The translations under genes and the position numbers were made by a program. 64,000 bases of DNA, taken from Phlebopus portentosus (Eukaryota; Basidiomycota; Agaricomycetes; Boletales; Boletinellaceae). Of this stretch, positions 10,101-17,475 are shown in pieces (position 1 is the first letter of the stretch; each line of letters starts with the position of its first letter). The notes below the pieces were generated by a model. That model did not search any database. It was given only the letters and a program-made list of their open reading frames with translations, and had not been told where the DNA came from. The DNA lies in NCBI GenBank assembly GCA_037892935.1, contig JAYXKI010000011.1, positions 496,001 to 560,000 of the forward strand, written 5' to 3'.

Positions 10101-10415
10101 GATATTATAGACTCTACGCAGAGAGTAATCGACATCAAGAAGGAAGATGACGAGTTCCTGAGGACGGCACTAGGAGAGTCCGTAGCTCAGAGGGTAATCA
10201 AGAGAAGGAGATACCAGAGCAAGACAGGTATCAAGCAGCGAGATTTCGGTTATCCGGAATGGCACAAGCGTCATTGGAGAGCCGCAAAAAGGCCATTCAC
10301 TCGAAACAAAGCGCTGCCGGTTCGCAGATGGGATCTGCCAGAAGAAAAAGGGGATCCTTCATACAAGGATTGGTTTTGGGCTGACTCCTCGGATAGTGAG
10401 TGCAGCGAGGCTTAG
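7110..10415 (+). CDS. pol: Pol: reverse transcriptase, RNase H, integrase, chromodomain
   Basis: 1101 aa from ATG 7110. RT occupies about residues 30-310: LDLRSGYNNIRI, the FGLMNAPAVFQ block and catalytic YLDD (LIYLDDIIVY). RNase H follows (ETDASNFAMGAVLSQ, residue ~370). Integrase has an HHCC zinc module (H...H then CDVCQRTKA), catalytic Asp in ITMDYVTGLP, Asp in ISDRGPQFAS and Glu in HPQTDGQTERVNQEME. A chromodomain sits near residues 935-985 (YQVKWLGYPEEENTWEPVEG), expected to direct insertion to particular chromatin. A basic tail of about 100 residues ends in an acidic SDSECSEA. The frame is +1 relative to the protease ORF and overlaps it by 77 nt from the ATG (107 nt of open overlap). 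Confidence 0.97.
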   Translation: MKGWQALLAKSLEDILPKQIWEFRDRFDKDAAKRLPKSGQWDMKIELLPGAELPKPGPVYPLAPAEKRAVEEWIREDLKKGWIRVVGNRVPAEEKANTCAPVFVIAKKTIGKDGKLEYRIVIDYRGLNAVVIPDHQPMPLLHMLPDDLAHAKWFSTLDLRSGYNNIRIHPGHEKYAAFRTHMGVYQPMVMQFGLMNAPAVFQRAMNELFQDMIGQGILIYLDDIIVYAETEQEHWDLLAEVLRRLREADFFCKPEKCYFGKKELDYLGFVVNQLGMQMDPYKVKAVQEWPDLSSKRDIRKFIGFANFYRKFIEGFAKIARPLTELMSGKKTFTWGERQLESFRKLKEAFTTAPMLVRPDHEKQFVLETDASNFAMGAVLSQLGDDEILHPIGYWSNTYRDAENNYPVMDKELLAIVKALSNWRHHLEGAKHEIRVVSDQANLRYFMGARKLSGRQARWATFLSRFRFRIEYRPGTKNSRADALSRRPDYEQGQEDQPEQVLLPPQLFRTSDLPMRTVRVFELTGGPELGEKIRDAYERSKEPAIGTFEEGYWWKDDKLVIPPDEEVKKEIVRQCHDAPASGHPGLQKTIDKLERRVWWPKMREWVEEYVRTCDVCQRTKARRGKTQPPLQPLQIATRPYDEITMDYVTGLPTTSKGNNAILVVVDRFSKMGTFIPTTVNANSKTTADLMINYVYSKVGTPKTVISDRGPQFASRFTEQVNQALGIETKLSTAYHPQTDGQTERVNQEMEQLLRCYSSLQQDDWDEHLPMAEFAYNSRSHSSTGKTPFELVYGFQPELGFKLPIRGTQDYMAMRKKNQEEATKALEKAQDAMKRFADRHRGPMPSFEVGDKVMLDGRNLTLLVPTRKLGDRNLGPYRVIAKHGLVNYELDLPKELRIHPVFYAGLLIPYRERKDPAQRTRPPPEVIAGETEYEVEAIRDMRKRHGKWEYQVKWLGYPEEENTWEPVEGLRNAPEKLREYHERNRWPDTIDLPSRKKIADIIDSTQRVIDIKKEDDEFLRTALGESVAQRVIKRRRYQSKTGIKQRDFGYPEWHKRHWRAAKRPFTRNKALPVRRWDLPEEKGDPSYKDWFWADSSDSECSEA

Positions 10416-10426
10416 GAAGGCCTAAG

Positions 10427-10543
10427 CATATTTGACCTGAACAAGTCGTTAAACTATTCCAAGCGTACTGGGACGTACCTTGTAAGTTGGGACCGACACT
10501 AATCGAGGTCATATTTGACCTGAACAAGTCGTTAAACTATTCC
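10427..10543 (+). repeat. 34-bp direct repeat after pol
   Basis: CATATTTGACCTGAACAAGT and the next 14 bases occur identically at 10427-10460 and 10510-10543, spaced 83 bp. The following sequence is similar too (GACCGACACT at 10491, GCCGACACTC at 10576), so an ~83-bp unit was duplicated in the untranslated region before the 3' LTR. Confidence 0.85.
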
Positions 10544-10612
10544 TAGCATGTTGGGAAGCATCTAGTATGTTGGAAGCCGACACTCAGCGAGGCTTTGAGT
10601 TATTGAGCAAGT

Positions 10613-10752
10613 GTCACGTGACCGCCGCCTTTCTCTGAGAACAGGTTGAGCGTCAATCACGTGATTGCCACCCTCTCATCTAAACAGGAAGTGTTTAAGT
10701 CACATGACTGCCGCACTTTTGTTCGAACGGGTTGTGCGTCAGGTCACATGAT
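10613..10752 (+). promoter_or_regulatory. Four-copy 43-bp array of E-box palindromes
   Basis: GTCACGTGAC (10613), ATCACGTGAT (10656), GTCACATGAC (10699) and GTCACATGAT (10743) lie at spacings of 43, 43 and 44 bp, with diverged repeats between them. CACGTG is the binding core of bHLH factors. The array sits upstream of the 3' LTR U3 and of the LTR ORF, so it could act as an enhancer for either. Confidence 0.6.
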
Positions 10753-10925
10753 CAATAATGAGTGGAGGACTCTGGATGTACAGTGCTACAGTTATTCCAG
10801 ACAAGAGGAATGAGACACTAGTACACAAGAAGGGTCTGGTCTAGGAAGCAACAATACGAAACAGCAAGATTATGGCTACCACAATTAAGGGATCCACACT
10901 CTCCTTGCAGTCCGAAGTGGATCTT

Positions 10926-10936
10926 AAGGGGAGGAA
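10926..10936 (+). other. Polypurine tract (plus-strand primer)
   Basis: AAGGGGAGGAA directly precedes the TGTTA start of the 3' LTR, the expected site of plus-strand DNA priming. Its position fixes the LTR boundary at 10937. Confidence 0.85.
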
Positions 10937-12547
10937 TGTTACGAAAATTGTGGATATACAATGCGGCGTGGTATCAGACGCTTTACACACCGAATTATGC
11001 AGCCTAATCAAGAGCATTTCGAAAGGCTTCAAGGACAGAATAGTGGAGGCGATTCTCGCCCACTAGTACAGCAAGGACCTGGGGAGGTCGCTGTGGAATA
11101 TATTCAAGAGGAACCCGATCGACGATATTACGACGAGGACGAACGCGACGAAAGGGAGGACCCATACGATTTACAGCAAGGACTAGCTGGAATGCATATT
11201 GGACATACTCCTCCACCCGAGCGAAGCTACGTGGACATGGAAGAACGGAACATCGCAAGATACGTGGAACTCCTGCAGAAGAGACGATATCGACATAGTG
11301 CAACCAGACGCTTTGTTCATGAAAGCCTGGTCTGTACAAACTGCTATTTGGCATACCAAAGGAGTTGGGTTCTTTCGGAGTGGCTCCTCAAGAACTTCGT
11401 GGAGCGCTTAGTAACTAGGGAAGGAGCCGATGTCAAGATTCGGCATAAACCCGGACCCTCAGAACGAACGTTTGACCAACCATTACCGAACCGCGGAATG
11501 AGCGCATACGACCACGAGGTATCTGTATGGCTCGGCGATAGGGATATCTATGCACTGAAGGTTGGCGTGAGAGCTTGGATCAATCAGCATCGTCACCAGA
11601 CCTTGTGTCGAAACACTGCAGTGGAAGTCGATTGGCCAATCTATTACAGGGCGCCATCGGACGTCGAAAGTCTTATCGAAGAAGCAACGGATCGAATGCT
11701 AGAAGCATGGGAACGATCGGAAGAAGGGGTTATTACAGTCGACGAATGGCGCGGGACGAATCACCTGGGAAGAAGATACAGGTTAACGTCGGGTACCGGA
11801 CTACAATTCTCCGACATCGATATCGCGGCTAGGCACAGAAGGGTGTCTGCTAAATTTACACAGCCGCCGAGGTTAATCTCCGATCGGATCGGCAGGGGTT
11901 GCCGATCCCAAATCCCGAGATAACGGTCAGCCCCATGATGGAAGATTAAACGGCAGAAGCTCGGCCGGAGTAACGGAGCGCCGGCGAAGCGAGATCGCGG
12001 CACATGGAAGAAGTCTCTCGTGGGAGGATTGGCGTTAAGGATTAACATGTGATAGGAACGGAGATCGATAGAAGCCTGGGGAAAGCTTCTTCGGAACGGA
12101 AGGAAATTAGGGCCTGCCTAATAGGGAAGGAAGTAGTCGGTGGTGCAACCAGGAGTTTCGGTAGCACCACCAGAGTTGTCAGTGGTACTACAGACTCAAG
12201 AGAGTAGTAGTGACACCAGCTGAAACACATTGTCCTAACCAATGGCGAGGCATGGTCGGTAGTATTTGGTAGTCGGTAGTATTCAGTAGAAACTTTATTT
12301 AAGGCGCCAGCTGAGCGGGGTGTTGTCCCTCAGCAAAATTATTTTGTACTTTCAATCATAACTGTACCCCTTTGATTGAACCTCTGCTCTACTGCTGGGT
12401 CAAGCTTGAGCCTATAGCTCGCTTCTTAGTAGTACATCTAACCTTCGCTACTCTACTCTCCAATTATACATTGTCAGAAGGAGGAAGCAGGGACTTGTTC
12501 CGGTACGCTCGGACTGACCACCTCGTCCGAAAACACTGGTCCTAACA
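10937..12547 (+). repeat. 3' LTR of element 1
   Basis: 1611 bp, TGTTACG...CCTAACA. It holds U3 with a 320-codon ORF, a TATA-like box about 30-38 nt before the R start at 12332, and the 11-nt self-primer at 12332-12342. The base after the LTR (12548) resumes the RT gene of element 2. The 5 bp TCGAA at 12548-12552 should recur beyond the left end of the window as the target duplication. Confidence 0.95.
10961..11923 (+). CDS. ORF within LTR U3, 3' copy (function unknown)
   Basis: 320 codons from ATG 10961, only 24 nt inside the LTR, to TAA at 11921-11923. The N-terminus is acidic and glutamine-rich; the middle matches the 5' copy. No recognisable domain, signal peptide or membrane span. The reading frame spans over half of the LTR, unlike the usual non-coding U3. 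Another small ORF (10872-11066, 64 codons) crosses the polypurine tract and LTR start in a different frame. Coding status rests on length and on one in-frame indel between LTR copies, and is not secure. Confidence 0.5.
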   Translation: MRRGIRRFTHRIMQPNQEHFERLQGQNSGGDSRPLVQQGPGEVAVEYIQEEPDRRYYDEDERDEREDPYDLQQGLAGMHIGHTPPPERSYVDMEERNIARYVELLQKRRYRHSATRRFVHESLVCTNCYLAYQRSWVLSEWLLKNFVERLVTREGADVKIRHKPGPSERTFDQPLPNRGMSAYDHEVSVWLGDRDIYALKVGVRAWINQHRHQTLCRNTAVEVDWPIYYRAPSDVESLIEEATDRMLEAWERSEEGVITVDEWRGTNHLGRRYRLTSGTGLQFSDIDIAARHRRVSAKFTQPPRLISDRIGRGCRSQIPR

Positions 12548-14169
12548 TCGAACTCGCACTTCTGCGGCTTTAGGAAAAGTCTGTTTTGGCAAAGGATCTC
12601 AAAGACTCGTTTGGTGCGTCTGCGATGTTCTTCTAGATCATTCGAGAAGATGAGAATGTCATCGAGGTAAATGATGACGATACCCTCATGAATTAGCTCC
12701 CGAAAGATGTCATTCATAAAGCCTTGGAACGTCGCTGGCGCATTACACAAGCCGAAGAACATGACTGTGGGTTCGAATAAGCCTAGATTTGTCCAGAACA
12801 CTGCCTTCCACTCGTCTCCCTCACGAATCCGGATGTTGTAGTATCCCCAACGAACGTCGAGCTTCGTGATGTACCTTGCATCCTTGACCTTGTCAATGAG
12901 CTCATTTATCAGTGGCAACGGGTATTTGTTCTTGACTGTCCCTTCGTTGAGCTTTCGATAGTCTTGGATTGCTCGTAAGCTCCCATCCTCTTTCTTGATA
13001 AAGAAGAATGGTGATGCCATTGGAGACTTTGACTGTCGGATACGTCCTGACGCTAGGTTTTCCTCAATGAACTCCCTCATCGCTTCTTGTTCTTTTGGCG
13101 ATAACGGGTAAACCTTGCAGTCGCTGGGTTTGAAATCCGGTTTCAGGTCAATAGCGTGATCCCATGTTCGGTAGTTTGGTAAGCGTTCGAACGATTCCTC
13201 ACTAAAGACGTCGGCGTATTCCTCCAGGTAAGGTGGCCATTTTGCCACTTCCTTCATCCGCACATTCCTCACAAACTCTTCATCTATCTCCTCGCTCGAC
13301 AGTGGCGACTCACATTCGTCAGGGCAACGGGTGAACTTAACTGTTCCTAACCTCCAATCAATCTCAGGATTATGCTTCGTCAACCAGTCATGTCCGAGGA
13401 AGATGTTGCTTGACGCTAAGGATGTCACTGCCAGTCGAATCTCTTCCTCGTGTTTCCCAAAGAACATTCGTACGACTACGTATTCCTTGATCAATCCAGC
13501 CTCGTTACTTGTTCCGTCAGCATTGAAGACTGGTCTAGGCCGAATGTACCTTTGGGTGGGGAAACCATACCGTTTGACAAAACCTTCGTCGATGCATGAG
13601 CCTGTGCACCCTGAGTCGATCAGTGCATGAGCATCAATGAAGTTTTCCTCTTCGAGTAGGGGGTTTGACAAGTCTACTTCATCATCACCTGCTACCTTTG
13701 GGTGTACGATGCTAATGAAGGCGTCCAACTCCTTTCCTCCCGCCCATCGCACGAACTGATCTGCGTCCACAATGCCCTCGCGCCATACCTCAGCCACGCG
13801 TCTGCCTACTACATCCCACACTGCTTCAGTGACGTTCGCCTGAGCAACAACGTTCTCGTGGTAAGGTGCTTCCACCACAACCTCATTTTTTATAGCGGTT
13901 TGATTCCGCTCTTCCTCTCTCAATTCACCTGCTTGCGCATCTGTTCTTCTGACAAATAAATCTTCATAGACTTCGAAGTCATTATTGTCATCTTCAGATT
14001 CATCTGGCAGCACGTCGGTAAGGATCTTTCGAAGGATGAAACCGTCACTGGTATTCGCATCTTGATATTGTACAACAGGACGATTATATTTTAACGAGTC
14101 CAACGAAAAGAGTCCTTTAGGAGACCGACCAGTCGTTCCGACGTCTACGCCTGGTCTTCTGGAAAACCC
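12548..14169 (-). pseudogene. pol: Truncated protease-RT frame of element 2
   Basis: The frame is entered by -1 shift at 14163-14169. A retropepsin active site is present ([15 protein letters not shown]), then RT blocks including [25 protein letters not shown] and YLDD ([10 protein letters not shown]). The genuine sequence stops near KPQKCEF at 12548; the frame then runs about 33 codons into the element 1 LTR to a stop at 12448. No RNase H or integrase remains here, so this copy cannot act in cis. Confidence 0.93.
14127..14169 (-). promoter_or_regulatory. -1 ribosomal frameshift signal, element 2 gag to pol
   Basis: On the minus strand G GGT TTT (14169-14163) is a textbook X XXY YYZ heptamer in gag phase. 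Six bases later GACCAG (14156-14151) pairs with CTGGTC (14132-14127). The gag TAG (14147-14145) lies inside the hairpin. The -1 frame is open through the site and continues as protease. Confidence 0.82.
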
Positions 14170-15602
14170 TCACCTTCTATGAGTTCTTCCAGCTCAGCGG
14201 GTACCGCTCGTACATCGACGTCGTCGTCCTCTTCGAAGGAGGATTCCTTTGCTTGGCCGAGTTCCTCGAAGAGCGCCTTTCTGTCTGCTGGGACGAAGGC
14301 TGCGATGATGGCACGTATCGCTTCACGACCTCGCGGGCATTCCCTGATGTAGTGGCCCACCTGACCACACTTGTAACAAGCACGTGTACGACGCGCCTGG
14401 TTCATTATCACATCCATGGGTTGTCCTAAGCCTCTATATGTTACTCCCGTAGCATTACGACGATCTTGAGCGGAGGGTATGAAAGGACGGGCTGCTTGTT
14501 GAGGTGGCATAAAATGTCTCATTGGTGGTGTCGGAGCTAGTTTCATCGCTGTCAAACTAATTGTCTTTCTCCGACGTTCAGCCATCAGGTCCCTGATTTG
14601 GCGCTCGACCCTGTCGACCTTGACGGCGGCCTTCTTGAACTCTTCGTACAACGTCGGTTCATTGGGCAATCTCATGACACCTTCAACAACCTTTGGGTTT
14701 AGCGCCCTCTTCAGACGACTCATCAACCATTCGTCGTGTGCCTCTGTTGCTAGGCCAGCATCCACTCGGCAAATGTCAAACTTGTTGAAGAACTCATCGG
14801 CGTTGAGGTCTCCTTGGTACATCGCGTCTAGTCGTTCGAAGGCTTTCTGGGATCTGGCGGGGTCATCGAACGACGTGTCCAGCTTCTTCAAGAAGGCGTC
14901 CCAGCCGTCCGTGAATGTCAGGTTGCCATCTTCATCGACTGCTCCACTGGTGTAACTTTCTGCCCAGCGAGCCGCAGCACCACTCTTCATGTACGACAGG
15001 GCGAACATAATCTTACTCTTGTTCGTCCTGAACTCTGACTCAGATGCGTAGATGTAGAGGCGCAGCTCTCGCTTGAAGTCCACATAATCGTGTTCGCCAT
15101 CGAAGTCTCTTGGTTTGGCGACGTGGACCTTCTTCGACACCTTTGATCCTTGGTTCGCACCTTCGCCTGCAGCTTGGAGCGCTAGTGCGACCGCCGTCGC
15201 GAGATCAGTCATCGCTTCCTTTGACAATGACATCTCGTGTTCTTCTTCTTCTTCTTCTTCATCTTCTTCACTCGGTATAAGCGGCGCTGGTTCTCGGAAT
15301 TTTCCAAACGCCGGTGAAGGCTCAACAGGGGGGGGCAACGCTTGAGTGGTCGAACCCGATGGGTCTGGTAAGGGGGCCGTTGATTGCGTCGGAGTAGGGG
15401 GTGAGGGCTCGTCTACGTCGCCTTCTTGTTTCACTCTCCAGTGGAGGGACTTTCCTTCCCTCTGGGAGTACCACCTCTTGGCAGTCTCGTCCCACCAAGT
15501 GCCGAAGACTTGATTTCCTGCTTTGATGATGTAATGTCCTCGCGAAGCGCTCCACCTAGAGTTCGCAGGGAGGGCCGCTCGTTGCTCGTCAGTTAGCTCC
15601 AC
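14145..15602 (-). CDS. gag: Gag polyprotein, element 2
   Basis: About 485 codons, open from upstream of 15602 (GTG there; the frame stays open to about 15690). A proline/threonine-rich and Glu-rich N-terminal part precedes the Gag core (about residues 155-330: [40 protein letters not shown]). A CCHC knuckle [14 protein letters not shown] lies near residue 410. The first in-frame ATG is well inside (HEMSLS), so the N-terminus is uncertain: non-AUG start, splicing or damage are all possible. Confidence 0.88.
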   Translation of the reverse strand: MELTDEQRAALPANSRWSASRGHYIIKAGNQVFGTWWDETAKRWYSQREGKSLHWRVKQEGDVDEPSPPTPTQSTAPLPDPSGSTTQALPPPVEPSPAFGKFREPAPLIPSEEDEEEEEEEHEMSLSKEAMTDLATAVALALQAAGEGANQGSKVSKKVHVAKPRDFDGEHDYVDFKRELRLYIYASESEFRTNKSKIMFALSYMKSGAAARWAESYTSGAVDEDGNLTFTDGWDAFLKKLDTSFDDPARSQKAFERLDAMYQGDLNADEFFNKFDICRVDAGLATEAHDEWLMSRLKRALNPKVVEGVMRLPNEPTLYEEFKKAAVKVDRVERQIRDLMAERRRKTISLTAMKLAPTPPMRHFMPPQQAARPFIPSAQDRRNATGVTYRGLGQPMDVIMNQARRTRACYKCGQVGHYIRECPRGREAIRAIIAAFVPADRKALFEELGQAKESSFEEDDDVDVRAVPAELEELIEGEGFPEDQA

Positions 15603-16006
15603 CTTGATAGGCTGGGGGTGGAACGGGGATTGGGATGCTGTTCGGGCGGGACCGACTTCGGATAACTGGCTCGTCTTTGAAATTGACGACTAAACGAAAG
15701 GCTCCGAGGTAGATAATGAAGGAGATACTAGTCGACGACTGGACTCTATGCATTACCCACAAGAAGGTTTGATGGGAGTTCCAGAGGAGGGTGATTCAGA
15801 GCGCCACGGTGATATGATTGGTTGATACTTCGGGTACTATTAGGTCACGTCGGAGTCAATCGGACTTCGACGGGCAAGATAGGGGTTTGTTGTCTGCACG
15901 GTAGGAACCGGGTTTCGTTCGATGTCATCCTTCGAAGATATACTTCAGGGGACACGTCACAGGCGAGCGCTCGACGACAACGGAATCGGGCGTGAGCCAG
16001 AGGTAG

Positions 16007-16017
16007 GTCTTTCTATT
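16007..16017 (-). other. Self-priming primer binding site of element 2
   Basis: Plus-strand GTCTTTCTATT, one base from the LTR edge (16019), is the exact reverse complement of plus-strand 16233-16243 in the LTR. The match is exactly 11 nt with mismatches on both sides, the same design as element 1 with a different sequence. Confidence 0.8.
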
Positions 16018-16018
16018 A

Positions 16019-16487
16019 TGTTAGGCGGACGGCTCAAGGACTGAGTCGAGGCAGGCCAACACAACAACAAACAAGCGTGGATGAGATAATCCCAAACACG
16101 TCGCTCAGGTCAAGACAGCTAAGACGAGGCTTAAGTCCAGACCGTCGAACGCTAGGTCGCAGTGAAGGTAAGTAGAATTCAGCAAACTAATAATACAAGA
16201 GTAGATACCTAGGTCGCAGTGAAGGTAAGTAGAATAGAAAGACAAGGAACGAAAGAGTCAAACTATCTACTTATATAGACTTTGGGCGCGGGAAAGGTCT
16301 ACTCTAATGGGAAGTCACATGACAAGGAATGGGATGATTAGTGAGCGTGATAGAACATTGTGGAATGTTCCGGCAAATGGATGAATAAGCGCATAAGAAA
16401 AATCGACATCTAAAAAAAAAAGGAAAAGAATATTAAAATAAATGATGACGTCAGCAAAGCAAAAAGGAAAATGTTTGAGTCCTTACA
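16019..16487 (-). repeat. 5' LTR of element 2
   Basis: 469 bp with TGT...ACA ends (minus strand TGTAAGG...CCTAACA). U3 contains a CRE-like palindrome TGACGTCA (16446-16453) and a TATA box. A 26-bp direct repeat beginning TAGGTCGCAGTGAAGGTAAG occurs at 16153-16178 and 16210-16235, in R/U5. Confidence 0.85.
16233..16277 (-). promoter_or_regulatory. Element 2 LTR core promoter and predicted start
   Basis: Minus-strand TATATAAG (16277-16270) lies 27-34 nt before 16243, where the 11-nt self-primer begins. The spacing fits a TATA-directed start and independently supports the PBS call. Confidence 0.75.
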
Positions 16488-16952
16488 GCTATCACAGAAG
16501 TGCAAGTTCTGGACGATGTCAAGATGGGGCCATCTGAAGATGTCAGCTTTTTTGGGCACGACTTTGCGTTATCAGATGGACGTACTCTTTGGGAGGATCA
16601 ACTGACAGAATCTGAACTCCTTTTCCTATGCGGGACATATAAAGTTAGAAAAGGTGTGATTGCCGCTGTTTTCTGCGATGTATTGACTGAAGATACCTTA
16701 GGCAATAATGTTATGCTCTACTCATGGTGGCCAACGCCAAGACAGTGGGCAGCAGCTACTTCAAACGTCAGATACTGGAGCCTGGGGAATGAATGCTGGT
16801 TCATGACGCGCCTTCACGACATTTGTAACGGAAGAGCCACCTGGATTCACGCACCTCAATGGCCTCAGAAGCTGAAGACTAACAAGAAGACCAAGCGCCT
16901 CATGGAGAAGAACAAAGCGAGCTGTGAGGCATTCCTTGAGCGTAGTGAGTAA
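16488..16952 (+). pseudogene. 3' remnant of an unidentified ORF split by element 2
   Basis: The frame is open from the LTR edge at 16488 to TAA at 16950-16952, about 154 codons, with no proper ATG start, so element 2 interrupted it. The protein is Trp-rich (YSWWPTPRQW, RYWSLGNECW, APQWPQKLK) with a basic C-terminus. I do not recognise the family; such sequences may belong to older transposons or lineage-specific repeats. Confidence 0.45.
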
Positions 16953-17290
16953 CGAAGTGCGTGTACTACACGAGAGAAGACTTACCTGAATCCAAAGTAT
17001 TAGGTGAACATTAGATCGGGCAGTGGTATTCAAGACTCCTGAGTTGTTTCATGTACCTCTCTTCTATTCTATGCTTAATGTATGCGATGTGAACTATCTT
17101 GTGCGCTGTAGAAACATAGTGTTTGATCGTCCCGCTGTAAGCCATGTAACAATTTGGTAAATGTTCAATTTGATGTCATATACTATCCGAAATCTACGTG
17201 AAGTATAGCGAAGTAGTTGAAAACAGCATTCTAGTCGACTTTACGAGTCCAGCGTGTCTGGTGTGTTAATGCTTGTATTAGCAAATGAAA
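16953..17290. other. No gene seen
   Basis: Mixed-composition sequence with stops in all frames. Nothing supported. Confidence 0.5.
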
Positions 17291-17475
17291 CCACTGATTG
17301 TCTACTGCTCACCTGCTGATCACCTACTGATCACCCACAATTGCTCACTAATTGCCCACTGATTGCCCACTGATTGCCCACTGATTGCCCACTGATTGCC
17401 CACCACTCACTTGCTGATTGCCCACTGATCGCCCACCAATCATCGCCCGCCGATCGCCCACTGATCAGCTACTGA
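17291..17475. repeat. Minisatellite, ~11-bp unit
   Basis: Degenerate tandem copies of CACTGATTGCC, most regular at 17350-17400, with variants CACTGATCGCC and CACCTACTGAT on both sides. About 16 units. There are no spacers, so it is not a CRISPR array. Confidence 0.9.

Larger units (their letters stand above)
1..12547 (+). mobile_element. Element 1: large Ty3-type chromovirus LTR retrotransposon
   Basis: Two near-identical long terminal repeats (1-1436, truncated by the window edge, and 10937-12547) bracket gag, protease, reverse transcriptase, RNase H, integrase and chromodomain coding frames. LTR ends are TGTTA...TAACA. A polypurine tract precedes the 3' LTR and a self-priming PBS follows the 5' LTR. 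Adding the missing ~170 bp, the element is about 12.7 kb, large for a Ty3 element because of 1.6-kb LTRs and an extra 2.6-kb region before gag. The visible LTR parts differ by one 3-nt indel, one 2-nt indel and one substitution near 1399/12510, so insertion is recent. The pol order RT-RH-IN and the C-terminal chromodomain place it among chromoviruses. Its right LTR abuts the interrupted RT gene of element 2, so it inserted into that element. Full mobility is uncertain because the coding region shows a TGA and an unexplained frame change. Confidence 0.96.
12548..16487 (-). mobile_element. Element 2: Ty3-type retrotransposon interrupted by element 1
   Basis: Read on the minus strand: 5' LTR (16487-16019), self-priming PBS, gag (15602-14145), -1 frameshift, then protease and the first part of RT, stopping at 12548 where element 1 begins. 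RNase H, integrase and the 3' LTR should lie left of the window. The right edge sits inside an older ORF. Gag and pol differ clearly in sequence from element 1, so the two are separate families. Confidence 0.92.

Noticed and set aside
13331..15345. Plus-strand ORFs across element 2
   Set aside because: Antisense shadows of clear minus-strand gag and pol.
17291..17475. Repeat array resembling CRISPR
   Set aside because: Units are contiguous ~11-bp degenerate copies without unique spacers, in a eukaryotic genome.
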